From Marispirochaeta aestuarii (GTDB lineage: Bacteria; Spirochaetota; Spirochaetia; JC444; Marispirochaetaceae), in assembly GCF_002087085.1 (NCBI RefSeq), contig NZ_MWQY01000022.1, positions 1-57,831 on the forward strand: a stretch of 57,831 nt of DNA, written 5' to 3'. Positions 37,702 to 45,815 of the stretch are shown piece by piece; within the stretch, counting starts at the first letter, position 1; each line of letters opens with the position of its first letter. The position numbers and the translations under genes were made by a program. The notes under the pieces were generated by a model. That model had not been told where the DNA came from, made no database searches, and worked only from the letters and a program-made list of their open reading frames with translations.

Positions 37702-38893
37702 TATCCCCCCGCAACGGCCCTTGAGTCAGGCTCCTTTGTAACTCAACCGTGTCCTGAAGGTGCTTTTCAGCCTCCTCAAGCTTCTTTTCAATTTCATTCA
37801 GCTTTTGGGCTGCTTCTATTTGGTCACTCAATTTAGGTAGAGGGATTTTTAGCTTCTTGAAGTCCCTCAAAGAAAATCTCTGACGCGTTCCTCGAATGAT
37901 GATTTCGTTCAGTGAGTCTCGTCCCGGCTTCGAGTTAAAAAAGAACTTGAGATATTCCGGATTTACTTTTTGGGTATTAACCCTCAAGCGGATAACATCC
38001 TGGGTGACAATCGCATCAGGTTCCTTCTCGGGGTATATGCTTGCGATTCCTGGTGGATCTCCCACTTTACTAAAAAGAATATCCCCTGGAATCGTCTTGC
38101 ATGCCTTTAACTCTTCCGCTTTTTCAGACGTCACACAAACATTCTCCTGTCGTATATATCTTCCATCTTTCACATCTCTGACATAAATAACTGGGACACC
38201 TTCATCCGTAAGTTCTTTGGTTAACAAATTGCTCCCAAACGGGCCGTTTGTAAAACTCGAAGCCTCGCTGCTGGCAAGTTTGTTCATTTCAACAAATGCA
38301 CCGTTTACTTTGGCATTCAGCGCCACCTCATTTGCACAAACATTGAATAAGTTCGCCACATTGAGAGTCACTTCTCTCCATACCTCCACCGCCTCATCCG
38401 CCGCCCACAGGATCTCGGCAATGCGCTTCTGTTCATCGAGCGGCGGCAGCGGAAATTCAAAACCCTGCAACGCCGTCCAACTGGTTCTCGGCGACAGCGA
38501 TCCAGCCGAGGTGTCAAGCGCATAATCGAAGAAGGCATCGCTCTGGCAGATAAATGGCAGAAGCTCCGGCAGCAGTACCTTTCTGTTCTTCGGTTCAAAC
38601 GTCAGGATATCCCCGGAACAAATACCCTCAAACTCGGCAAAGGCGACCTTGCGTTGATAAGCCCGTCGCTTGCCGAAGAGCGTCTGTCCCGGTACGAACT
38701 TGCGGGTAAACGAGGTGCCATCCGCAACGGAGTTCCAGCGCCGGATATGCAGATTATCGGGTTCAATGTGTTCGAGCCCGACGATTCTTTCAATGTCATT
38801 GGTCTCGGGATCGCGCTCCACGAGGTTGGCGTTCTTCACCACCTCGCCGAACTTGACCATCTTCCAGCTGGGCCTCAGGGATTGTCTACTCAT
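37694..38893 (-). CDS. hsdS: Type I restriction specificity subunit (HsdS)
   Basis: 399 aa from the ATG at 38893 (MSRQSLRPSWKMVKFGEVV), which has AGAGGAG upstream and overlaps the previous stop as ATGA. The frame is open 18 codons further up but those overlap the HEPN gene. Two target-recognition domains are seen. The first (about 15-165) ends with the conserved helix-leading FPLPPLDEQKRIAEIL, and the second (about 215-355) ends with KIPLPKLSDQIEAAQKL and a coiled coil. TRD2 has the typical GDILFSKVGDPPG. The protein sets the bipartite DNA target of the complex. The target sequence cannot be read from the protein. Confidence 0.93.
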   Translation of the reverse strand: MSRQSLRPSWKMVKFGEVVKNANLVERDPETNDIERIVGLEHIEPDNLHIRRWNSVADGTSFTRKFVPGQTLFGKRRAYQRKVAFAEFEGICSGDILTFEPKNRKVLLPELLPFICQSDAFFDYALDTSAGSLSPRTSWTALQGFEFPLPPLDEQKRIAEILWAADEAVEVWREVTLNVANLFNVCANEVALNAKVNGAFVEMNKLASSEASSFTNGPFGSNLLTKELTDEGVPVIYVRDVKDGRYIRQENVCVTSEKAEELKACKTIPGDILFSKVGDPPGIASIYPEKEPDAIVTQDVIRLRVNTQKVNPEYLKFFFNSKPGRDSLNEIIIRGTRQRFSLRDFKKLKIPLPKLSDQIEAAQKLNEIEKKLEEAEKHLQDTVELQRSLTQGPLRGDNV

Positions 38894-40290
38894 TTGGCAC
38901 TCTCCTCTGAAATAGCCCAAGGTACAGCTTCCGTTTCTCCTGCCCATTTATGCATGCGAACCCTATTCGCATATCGTCCTTGATATTTCATCAACCGCAA
39001 CAGGCACATCTCCACATACCACTGGGACAAGTTCCATGCATCGAATTCGGCCCTTGGTTTAAGTTCTCGCTTCTTTTTAGAATGTACAAGCTGATTCCTG
39101 ATGATGGTTATGGCATGAAAGGCATCCTCAAATTTTTGGCCATTGACATCCTCCTTGATGGAACCGAGAATATCCGGAATCTCATGGGGTAAATCCATTA
39201 GAGTGGCCAATAGTCGGATCTGATCAGAAGCCCTCAACTTTCCTGGTTGGAAGGCTTCCTCGGAAACTGCCTTTTTTACCTGTGTAGCGTAGATCCAGGA
39301 AAGCTTCTCCAATGTGGACTGAGATAGAATCAACGCAGAATCTGCACTCAGATGGCCTCTACCGGCAAGGTTTGCCTGTAGATACCAATAGATCACTTCT
39401 GGCAGCACTTCTTTCCATGACAGGTCTATCCATAAGTCCCAAAATCCTTTGAATACATCTAAAAGATGATGCGCCTGTGGATGTGGACTCCACCATGTCA
39501 GGCTGTTGTTATGTGATAACGGGTCGCTGCCTCTAAGTATCCCCCATTTTTCACGCAGGCAAATGTCATCGTTCGATAGGAGTCTGATATTACCAATAGG
39601 CTGCCAGTGTCCTCTGGCAAAAGAAAGAAAATGATGCAGGCAATTGATGATATCTTGCGCCTCATTCCAATCCATCGGTTCACCATTAGTTTTCTGAATG
39701 CACCCGGCATGGGTGGCCGCCAAACCACCTGTCTGCTTTATGGTTTCGCCCCACTCTTTGGTTTTGCTGTGGGCCGTGATTTGTATGTGCCATTGCTCAT
39801 GTGTCATTTCGATCTGTCCGCAGCGCCACCAGCCCATAGTCTTGCCTTCTTCATTTGTTCTTTTAACCTTTTTGTCTTGATCACCGTAAAAGACCGGAAA
39901 AGCAAATAGAACGAACTCAAGCCGTGTTCCAGAGTCTGGTGAGTGTACAATATCAAGAGGCTCCATCAGCGGGATCCAAGTTGAGTGGTTTTCGTCGTTA
40001 TCGTGGTTTAGGCATTGGATGGGTTCCTGCCCCGTAAACTGTACAAACGCCGTCCCATTAAACGCTGCACGCAGGACATCAGATGACGGTATGCCTGAGA
40101 GTGACAGATGTACTCGATCTTTGGGCAGAAAAATTTGAGTCCCATGCACATCGATCTGCTTCAACTCTTTAAACCGAGCACCTCCCCCATCTTCAATCCA
40201 AAAATCTGCCTTAGCCGTTCCCAGATTGACAGGAAAACCCGGACCCTGCGAAAAAGCATCGGGTAATTGGACATTGTTTGGATTAGTCAT
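38890..40290 (-). CDS. HEPN-domain protein, candidate anti-phage RNase (ApeA-like), 466 aa
   Basis: The C-terminal ~170 residues are helical and contain AFHAITIIRNQLVHSKKKR. RNQLVH (398-403) fits the R-x4-6-H active site of HEPN ribonucleases. The N-terminal ~220 residues are mixed alpha/beta with many Trp and Gly, similar in layout to the sensor halves of ApeA-type HEPN proteins; I do not claim close homology. It is enclosed in the hsd operon: its start overlaps the stop of a 62-aa ORF (ATGA) and its stop overlaps hsdS (ATGA). That suggests it is made with the RM complex and may act as a suicide RNase when restriction fails. No start-site ambiguity. Confidence 0.72.
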   Translation of the reverse strand: MTNPNNVQLPDAFSQGPGFPVNLGTAKADFWIEDGGGARFKELKQIDVHGTQIFLPKDRVHLSLSGIPSSDVLRAAFNGTAFVQFTGQEPIQCLNHDNDENHSTWIPLMEPLDIVHSPDSGTRLEFVLFAFPVFYGDQDKKVKRTNEEGKTMGWWRCGQIEMTHEQWHIQITAHSKTKEWGETIKQTGGLAATHAGCIQKTNGEPMDWNEAQDIINCLHHFLSFARGHWQPIGNIRLLSNDDICLREKWGILRGSDPLSHNNSLTWWSPHPQAHHLLDVFKGFWDLWIDLSWKEVLPEVIYWYLQANLAGRGHLSADSALILSQSTLEKLSWIYATQVKKAVSEEAFQPGKLRASDQIRLLATLMDLPHEIPDILGSIKEDVNGQKFEDAFHAITIIRNQLVHSKKKRELKPRAEFDAWNLSQWYVEMCLLRLMKYQGRYANRVRMHKWAGETEAVPWAISEESAK

Positions 40291-40475
40291 CTGTTGCCCT
40301 TACAATTCTCAAGAGAATGCTTCATAAGCCAGCCGTCCTGGCTGGTATCGATTGTTTTCAGAACACTATTTTCCCTTCTCCGGAGAGTATATTTGTGCAA
40401 CCATCGGTTGCATTCGCAGTCATTAACAATCATCTGCCAAAAATTACTCTGACTCTTCCCTCCCATATTCATCAT
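40287..40475 (-). CDS. Small ORF between the ImmA-type and HEPN genes, 62 aa
   Basis: It can start at ATG 40475 (or 40472, 40466), immediately after the ImmA-type stop, and ends in an ATGA overlap with the HEPN gene. The product is small and basic with a CECNRWLHKY segment followed by RRR. No family is recognised. The tight coupling on both sides is the main argument that it is real. It might be an antitoxin-like partner of the HEPN protein, which is inference from position only. Confidence 0.4.
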   Translation of the reverse strand: MMNMGGKSQSNFWQMIVNDCECNRWLHKYTLRRRENSVLKTIDTSQDGWLMKHSLENCKGNR

Positions 40476-40476
40476 C

Positions 40477-41577
40477 TTAACTTGTTTCCTCTTCGTCCCA
40501 GACAAAGTTTCTTGTAAGATCCTTAAAATAGCTCCATTTACCTGTCAGGAAACGAAATCGTCCGGCTACAATGCCGGGACTGACACCAAGCTTGCGAGCC
40601 AACTGTATTACTTCATCCTTGGTTGTGATCAAGGCTATCTGAGTATGATATTTTGATGGAATAAGAGTCTCGGAGGCGAACCTGTCAGCCTTCTGCTCTT
40701 CAGGGTCTGTACTGTTATTTTCAGCTATATAAAGCCGCTGTTTCTTCCCATGGAGTATATGATCTGCCTCGTGGAAAAATGAGAACCAGAAGATATCTTC
40801 ACCTTTGCCTCTGAGATTCAAGATGATCATCGCCTTTTGTGGTGAAAGCCATTTAGATGCTCCGTTCCAGGGTACTTTTTTTATCTCCTTCACTAATGCC
40901 AGAGCTACACCCGCTTCCGCGCAGTACCGACGCATTGTATCCACGAACTCATCCGGCTTCTTAATGGTTAAACCGCGAATAGCTTTTATCGCCTTCTCGA
41001 ACCTGTACTTATCGAAGGGTGCACATTCAATCTGCTGGGCCTGCAGCTCGCCTAATCTTATCCATACGGATGCCGGTCCGGGACGTGTCTCGAAACAGGT
41101 CGACCGTCGGGCAGCGACCTTCGGCGACTCCCACACATCGTGCCAGGCAGATACGCTGGATACCCCGTAAAACTTCAGGGTTTCTTGAAGAAGTTTTATC
41201 TTGTCTTTCTCATCCGAAATCACGCTTCGCTCTATCAGTTCTCTGGTAGGGATATCCTTCAACCAGTCAATACCTCTTTCGAATTCCCTGGATTGCTCAA
41301 TTTTGCTGAGCTGCTCTCGGTATTGCATTTCAAGGTTGTTCCACATCCGAGCCGGAACACCGGTGACAAGTTCCAGTTTATTCGCAGTTTCAAAGGTTAT
41401 AGGCTGTTCACCCTTCAGAATTCGAACAATCGTCTGTTCGGTAAGTCCCGTTCGGGTAGCCAAGTCTTTCTGGGTCATACTGAGATTCTCTATAACTTCA
41501 GCTATAGTCTCACCAGGAGGAACGGCATAATTGGGTATGAACTCATAAGCTTTCTTTGCTTTTATAGGGGCGGCCAT
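40477..41577 (-). CDS. higA: XRE-HTH plus ImmA/IrrE metallopeptidase (HigA-type antitoxin)
   Basis: 366 aa. An N-terminal XRE helix-turn-helix (ENLSMTQKDLATRTGLTEQTIVRILKGEQPIT, about 30-62) is followed by an ImmA/IrrE zinc-peptidase domain with FFHEADHILHG, an HExxH motif at residues 269-273, and the downstream acidic segment EEQKADRFASETLIP. Such fusions act as antitoxins or as stress-triggered proteases that remove a repressor. The gene starts 2 nt after the HigB/RelE-like toxin stop, a toxin-first order typical of higBA. Its place within the hsd operon suggests it may regulate that operon through the HTH. Confidence 0.87.
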   Translation of the reverse strand: MAAPIKAKKAYEFIPNYAVPPGETIAEVIENLSMTQKDLATRTGLTEQTIVRILKGEQPITFETANKLELVTGVPARMWNNLEMQYREQLSKIEQSREFERGIDWLKDIPTRELIERSVISDEKDKIKLLQETLKFYGVSSVSAWHDVWESPKVAARRSTCFETRPGPASVWIRLGELQAQQIECAPFDKYRFEKAIKAIRGLTIKKPDEFVDTMRRYCAEAGVALALVKEIKKVPWNGASKWLSPQKAMIILNLRGKGEDIFWFSFFHEADHILHGKKQRLYIAENNSTDPEEQKADRFASETLIPSKYHTQIALITTKDEVIQLARKLGVSPGIVAGRFRFLTGKWSYFKDLTRNFVWDEEETS

Positions 41578-41579
41578 AA

Positions 41580-41936
41580 TCAGTTCCTCCGTTGTGTTTT
41601 CCTGTCATGGGTGTCTTCAATGGCAATGATTTCGATTTCCGTGACAGCTTTCAGATCAATACCTCCATCATCTTTGCAAGGTATCGGTTCATCAGCTGGA
41701 ATAAACAGCAGTCGCTGAGGATATTCAAGGTCGACCGAGAAAACACCCCTCCGGTTGGTCAATTCATGACAGCGGGTAGGCGGAAGATGGGAAAGATCCT
41801 CAAGCACGTTTGCGGCTTTCAATTCCATCAGACGCTGCTGCAACTTTTTTTTCATCTTAAGTCCTAAGGACTTGTTCATTTCTCGTTCTTCAGAACATAG
41901 TTTTTGAAGTTTCTTCGTTTTAAAATATATCAGCAT
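41580..41936 (-). CDS. higB: HigB/RelE-superfamily toxin
   Basis: 118 aa, a small basic protein of the RelE/ParE fold in the 'plasmid maintenance killer' style. It begins with FKTKKLQKLCSEEREMNKSLG, has KLQQRLMELKAANVLEDLSHLPP in the helix pair, CHELTNRRGVFSVDLEYPQRLLFIP in the sheet, and a C-terminal VTEIEIIAIEDTHD strand. These are the marks of ribosome-dependent mRNA interferases. The C-terminal His matches the usual catalytic region, but activity is inferred. It is paired with the XRE-ImmA gene 2 nt downstream and lies 61 nt after hsdM2, with a possible internal promoter in the AT-rich gap 41937-41997. Confidence 0.83.
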   Translation of the reverse strand: MLIYFKTKKLQKLCSEEREMNKSLGLKMKKKLQQRLMELKAANVLEDLSHLPPTRCHELTNRRGVFSVDLEYPQRLLFIPADEPIPCKDDGGIDLKAVTEIEIIAIEDTHDRKTQRRN

Positions 41937-41997
41937 TACTACACCTTGTCAATAAAATAATTAACATAGTATGTTAATCTTTTTATTGGTTTTCTAC

Positions 41998-43488
41998 TTA
42001 TTCTCCCTCCAATATCTTGAATAACCCTTCCATCAATCCCCGCAAAGCCATCGAGCTTTGCTGCCAGTTGGCAATGGCCTGTTTGAGGTTGACTGTTTCT
42101 GTCACTCCGTTGCCACTGCCGTTTCCGTTGTCCGCCCGCACAAAGAGCGGGATGCTGAGGTTGTTGGCCTTCTCTCGAATCTCGTCATTACCGACCACCC
42201 GGGCAAAGCCGTCCTCGTGGCAAAAGGTCTGGTAGACGGAGACAATGTGCTGGATGTGTTCGTCAGTTAGGAAGCTCTGTGCCCGCTCGCGGGTCACCTC
42301 GTTCACCGCGTTGATGAAGAGCACCTTGTTCCTGCGCTCCTTGGGTTTGTTCATCCGGCAGATAACAACGCAGGCTTCCATGGGCGAGTTGTAAAAGAGG
42401 CTGGGACCGAGGCCAAGCACGCACTCCACCACGTCGTGGGCGACCAGCTTCTCACGCATAGCCAGTTCTTCATTGCGAAAGAGGACGCCATGCGGAAACA
42501 GGATGGCGCAGCGGCCACTCTTGGTCTTCATGCTCTTGATGATGTGCTGCCAGAAGGCATAGTCGGCTCGTCCCTGAGGCGGAGTGCCGTAGATGTTTCG
42601 GCCCCACGTATCGGTGGACCAGGCATCACGATCCCACTGCTTGATGGAATACGGCGGATTGGCCAAGACCACATCGAACCGCATGAGTCGATCGCCTTCG
42701 ACAAAGGCGGGGTTGGCCAGGGTGTCACCCCGGACGATGCGGAAATCCTCGATGCCGTGTAGGAACAGGTTCATCCGACCGATGGCCGAGGTGAGCAGGT
42801 TGCGCTCCTGGCCGAACAGCTGCAGGTTCCGCCACTCCTTCTTCTTCCGCTTCAGATGGGCGACTGCAGAGAGGAGCATGCCCGCTGACCCGCAGGTGGG
42901 GTCATAGATCGACTCACCGGGTTTGGGTTCGAGCATCTCGGTCATCAAATGAACCACGGTGCGATTGGTATAGAACTCCGCAGCAGTGTGGCCGGAATCA
43001 TCGGCGAACTTCTTGATCAGAAACTCGTAGCCTACGCCCAGCTCATCTTCCGGGCAGTTGAAGAGTGAAAGCTTCTGCGAGCTGAAATGCTCAATGAGCT
43101 CGCGCAGCATGTGGTCCGGCAGGCGGTCCTTGTTGGTCCACTGGGCATCGCCGAAAACCCCGAACAGTGTGTCGGGGTTAGCAGTCTCAATCGCCCGCAG
43201 GGCATCCTGAATGACCTTGCCCACGTTTTTGACCTTGGTGCGGGTGGCCTTCCAGTGGGCGTCTTCCGGAATCTGGAAGCGGTGCTGTTCGGGGAGAGCA
43301 GCGTATTCCTGATCGCCGCCGGATTCCTCCAGCGCATCGGCCAGTTCCTCGTCGTACACGTCGCACAAGCGCTTGTAGAACAGCAGAGGAAAGATGAACT
43401 GCTTGTAATCCCCGGCGTCGAGATAGCCGCGCAACAAGGTGGCCGCGCCCCAGAGGTAGGATTCGAGTTGAGATTGGGAGATAGCCAT
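41998..43488 (-). CDS. hsdM: Type I modification subunit HsdM, second copy
   Basis: 496 aa. An N-terminal HsdM helical domain (ESYLWGAATLLRGYLDAGDYKQFIFPLLFYKRLCDVYDEE) is followed by an N6-adenine methyltransferase domain with motif I DPTCGSAGMLL and motif IV VLANPPYSIKQWD. It is clearly paralogous to the HsdM at 45812-47299 throughout its length (shared FGDAQWTNK, LIEHFSS, RMNLFLHG, PHGVLFR). The last Gly of motif I is Ala here. The ATG overlaps the stop of the upstream methyltransferase-HEPN gene by 1 nt (TAATG). GC content by eye is higher than in both neighbours. It could pair with HsdM1 in a heterodimeric M1M2S complex. Confidence 0.93.
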   Translation of the reverse strand: MAISQSQLESYLWGAATLLRGYLDAGDYKQFIFPLLFYKRLCDVYDEELADALEESGGDQEYAALPEQHRFQIPEDAHWKATRTKVKNVGKVIQDALRAIETANPDTLFGVFGDAQWTNKDRLPDHMLRELIEHFSSQKLSLFNCPEDELGVGYEFLIKKFADDSGHTAAEFYTNRTVVHLMTEMLEPKPGESIYDPTCGSAGMLLSAVAHLKRKKKEWRNLQLFGQERNLLTSAIGRMNLFLHGIEDFRIVRGDTLANPAFVEGDRLMRFDVVLANPPYSIKQWDRDAWSTDTWGRNIYGTPPQGRADYAFWQHIIKSMKTKSGRCAILFPHGVLFRNEELAMREKLVAHDVVECVLGLGPSLFYNSPMEACVVICRMNKPKERRNKVLFINAVNEVTRERAQSFLTDEHIQHIVSVYQTFCHEDGFARVVGNDEIREKANNLSIPLFVRADNGNGSGNGVTETVNLKQAIANWQQSSMALRGLMEGLFKILEGE

Positions 43489-45815
43489 TAATCTGTCTCC
43501 ATCCTAATACGATCAGGCAATGTTGTTAGCAGTCGTAGAACATTGGCAGTGTCTTCAAAATGCTGATGGACTTCAGGTGCATGCTCATAGTGATATGACA
43601 CAAATCGCTGTTCGTCTCCTTTAGTCCTGCTATAGAAATAGCAAGCGATTGCATCTTGGTGAGGGGGAGCAATCATGCGAATAAATGGCAGTAGCTGTAA
43701 TCCCTTTGAAGCACCTTCCGCGAGTAGATAAAGCTTGCCAGAAATCATAGGCGTTGCGACAGTTCTTGTTACGTGCTCAAACTGACTATTGGCACCCATG
43801 ATACGAAGTGAATCACATGTATACTGGTCTTCGATGTATTCCATTTTACCCATCTGGAGGAGTTCAAATTGATTCCATCCGTGGCCCCAGAGATTGCGTA
43901 ACTCTTCAATCATTGCACGTAAATCATTCTCTATTGCTGCTGCCTGGGCTTTTCCCAAGGCGCCACCGTGCCCGCCATACGTATTACGCATTTGATTGGC
44001 ACGAGAAATGATTTGTGAAATTATTGGTGCACTTAGTTTTTCCAACCATGATGTGGAGACAAGCGAATATAAGCTTATTGCAACGGGAGCATCATCCGTT
44101 TTGGCAAGCATAACCCTCGATAGTGCACTGAGCTTCTCTACTACAACTTTCCACGTCCCAAAGGTTGCACGAGCAAAGGTCAGATGCTGAACAGACAATG
44201 CTTCCAGTATTTCTTTATGAGCTTCTTGCCAGATAATTATGTGACTCGAGAATGCACTCAGGTGGACCGTGGCAAGGAATTCCGCAAGTGCCTCGAAGAA
44301 ATGGAGCAGAATACTGAATCTAATCCGGGGATCGTCCTCAGCAACTCGATGGCACCATAAAATTGAAGCAAGAGGAAATGGGAGAGTAGCAATCCAGTCT
44401 TCGTATCGCACCTCGTTGTTGATAGTCTGTGCGCGTATCAAGATTTCTTCACTGGAGTGATAACCAGTCCAACACATAGCTTCAATTTCCCGGGTTTCAT
44501 TTCTTAGAGCTTCAAGATGACGCAGGGCTTCGAGTACCTCAAGCTGTGCATTCAAGGGAGGTATATAGCACATCAGGCGATCACAGACATCCTTTGTAAT
44601 ACGCTGCGAACCAGAAGGACTACCTACCCCTGCAGCTTGTAAAGCGAGCTTACCAAGATCGTTCTTAAACCACTGCAATAAATAAGATACATGAACCTTG
44701 GATTCGTCCAGGATAAAACAAGTGCATTTTCCTTTGTTTAAAGAAGCTTCTAAATTGTCCGCAGTGAAGAATTTTCCTGATTGTGATAACAGCAAGGTAT
44801 TCGCAGAGATAACCGAAGTCTGGTCAAGTTCTTTTAGACTAAGATGGATCACGTTCTTGATTAAATCAGTAAATGGTATCGGAGATAACAACGTCTTCCG
44901 AAGCTTTTGGAGAACCCGGTATTCTGCTTCCAAGGCTTCAAAATCAACGTACTTGGATAATGCAATCATCCGCCCAAGACTGGGGTGCATATCTGATTTA
45001 TTGTTTTTGTAGTTTTTTAGAAGTCGTTCACTATGCTTTTGATCGTCCGCTACCTGACCTACAAAAATGTCTGTTTGAGGTCCATGCTCTATAACCAAAA
45101 TCTGAGAGGAGATCGAAGTATTAAGTCGTGTTCCATACGGAACATTTAAGCTTGCTTTTATGCAGCAACCAGTTCTATGGATCGCCTCAATAAAGGGCTT
45201 GTGTTTTAGCGCGCGAGGAGACATGACGATGGCCAAGGTTCCTTCTGCAGCAAGTTTATGGCATGCCCATATAGTAATGTATTGCGCCAGATCCAGAAGA
45301 TTTTCTTCTTTCAGTATTGGAGGTAGATTTTCCCGATTAATATGCTTGCCGAGAGGAGGATCAGCAATGATTAGATCATATCGCTCTTGAGAATCAAGAG
45401 CAGGATCGAGTACATTGCCTCGCTGGATATTTGCTTGATCTTTAAGAAGCACAGAAGCGATTTCGCAGCTGTTACTGTCGAGATCAATGCCCTTTGCTAC
45501 TTTAGGTTTATGTGCAGTAATCACCTTGTGAAGCATAAGCCCACTGCCACAAGTGGGATCGATTACAGAGGTAGGTTTAACAAGAACAGCCAGATCAGCC
45601 ATAAAGCGACTAATCATTGGCGGTGAAACAAATTCACCAGCTCCCCGAGAATCAGCTTGCCCAATGACAGTTTCGACCACATCAGGTGTTAGCTCACCAG
45701 AGATTTCCCCCCTTGCCAGAGCGAGTAAGCCCCGCCATGGATCAGGTGGTCCATGACCTCTTTGAGAATCAATATATCGCGAGAGGGATTGTAGTGTTTT
45801 AGATGTCGAGCTCAT
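43488..45815 (-). CDS. Methyltransferase-fold / HsdS-like / HEPN-like fusion, 775 aa
   Basis: About residues 40-260 form an N6-adenine methyltransferase fold: motif I IDPTCGSGLML (85-95), then IIADPPLGKH (150-159). Motif IV DPPL has Leu where active enzymes have an aromatic residue. About 300-445 resemble the second half of an HsdS: the SYLLQWFKNDLGKLALQAAGV segment, IPPLNAQLEVLEAL, and a helix. The C-terminal ~320 residues are helical, with RNTYGGHGG (610-618), a pattern like HEPN R-x5-H sites, and a second RNLWGHG at about 640. It overlaps hsdM1 by 4 nt and hsdM2 by 1 nt. I infer a DNA-recognising, possibly non-methylating subunit that couples the RM complex to an RNase-type effector. A divergent type IIG methylase is the alternative. 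Confidence 0.72.
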   Translation of the reverse strand: MSSTSKTLQSLSRYIDSQRGHGPPDPWRGLLALARGEISGELTPDVVETVIGQADSRGAGEFVSPPMISRFMADLAVLVKPTSVIDPTCGSGLMLHKVITAHKPKVAKGIDLDSNSCEIASVLLKDQANIQRGNVLDPALDSQERYDLIIADPPLGKHINRENLPPILKEENLLDLAQYITIWACHKLAAEGTLAIVMSPRALKHKPFIEAIHRTGCCIKASLNVPYGTRLNTSISSQILVIEHGPQTDIFVGQVADDQKHSERLLKNYKNNKSDMHPSLGRMIALSKYVDFEALEAEYRVLQKLRKTLLSPIPFTDLIKNVIHLSLKELDQTSVISANTLLLSQSGKFFTADNLEASLNKGKCTCFILDESKVHVSYLLQWFKNDLGKLALQAAGVGSPSGSQRITKDVCDRLMCYIPPLNAQLEVLEALRHLEALRNETREIEAMCWTGYHSSEEILIRAQTINNEVRYEDWIATLPFPLASILWCHRVAEDDPRIRFSILLHFFEALAEFLATVHLSAFSSHIIIWQEAHKEILEALSVQHLTFARATFGTWKVVVEKLSALSRVMLAKTDDAPVAISLYSLVSTSWLEKLSAPIISQIISRANQMRNTYGGHGGALGKAQAAAIENDLRAMIEELRNLWGHGWNQFELLQMGKMEYIEDQYTCDSLRIMGANSQFEHVTRTVATPMISGKLYLLAEGASKGLQLLPFIRMIAPPHQDAIACYFYSRTKGDEQRFVSYHYEHAPEVHQHFEDTANVLRLLTTLPDRIRMETD

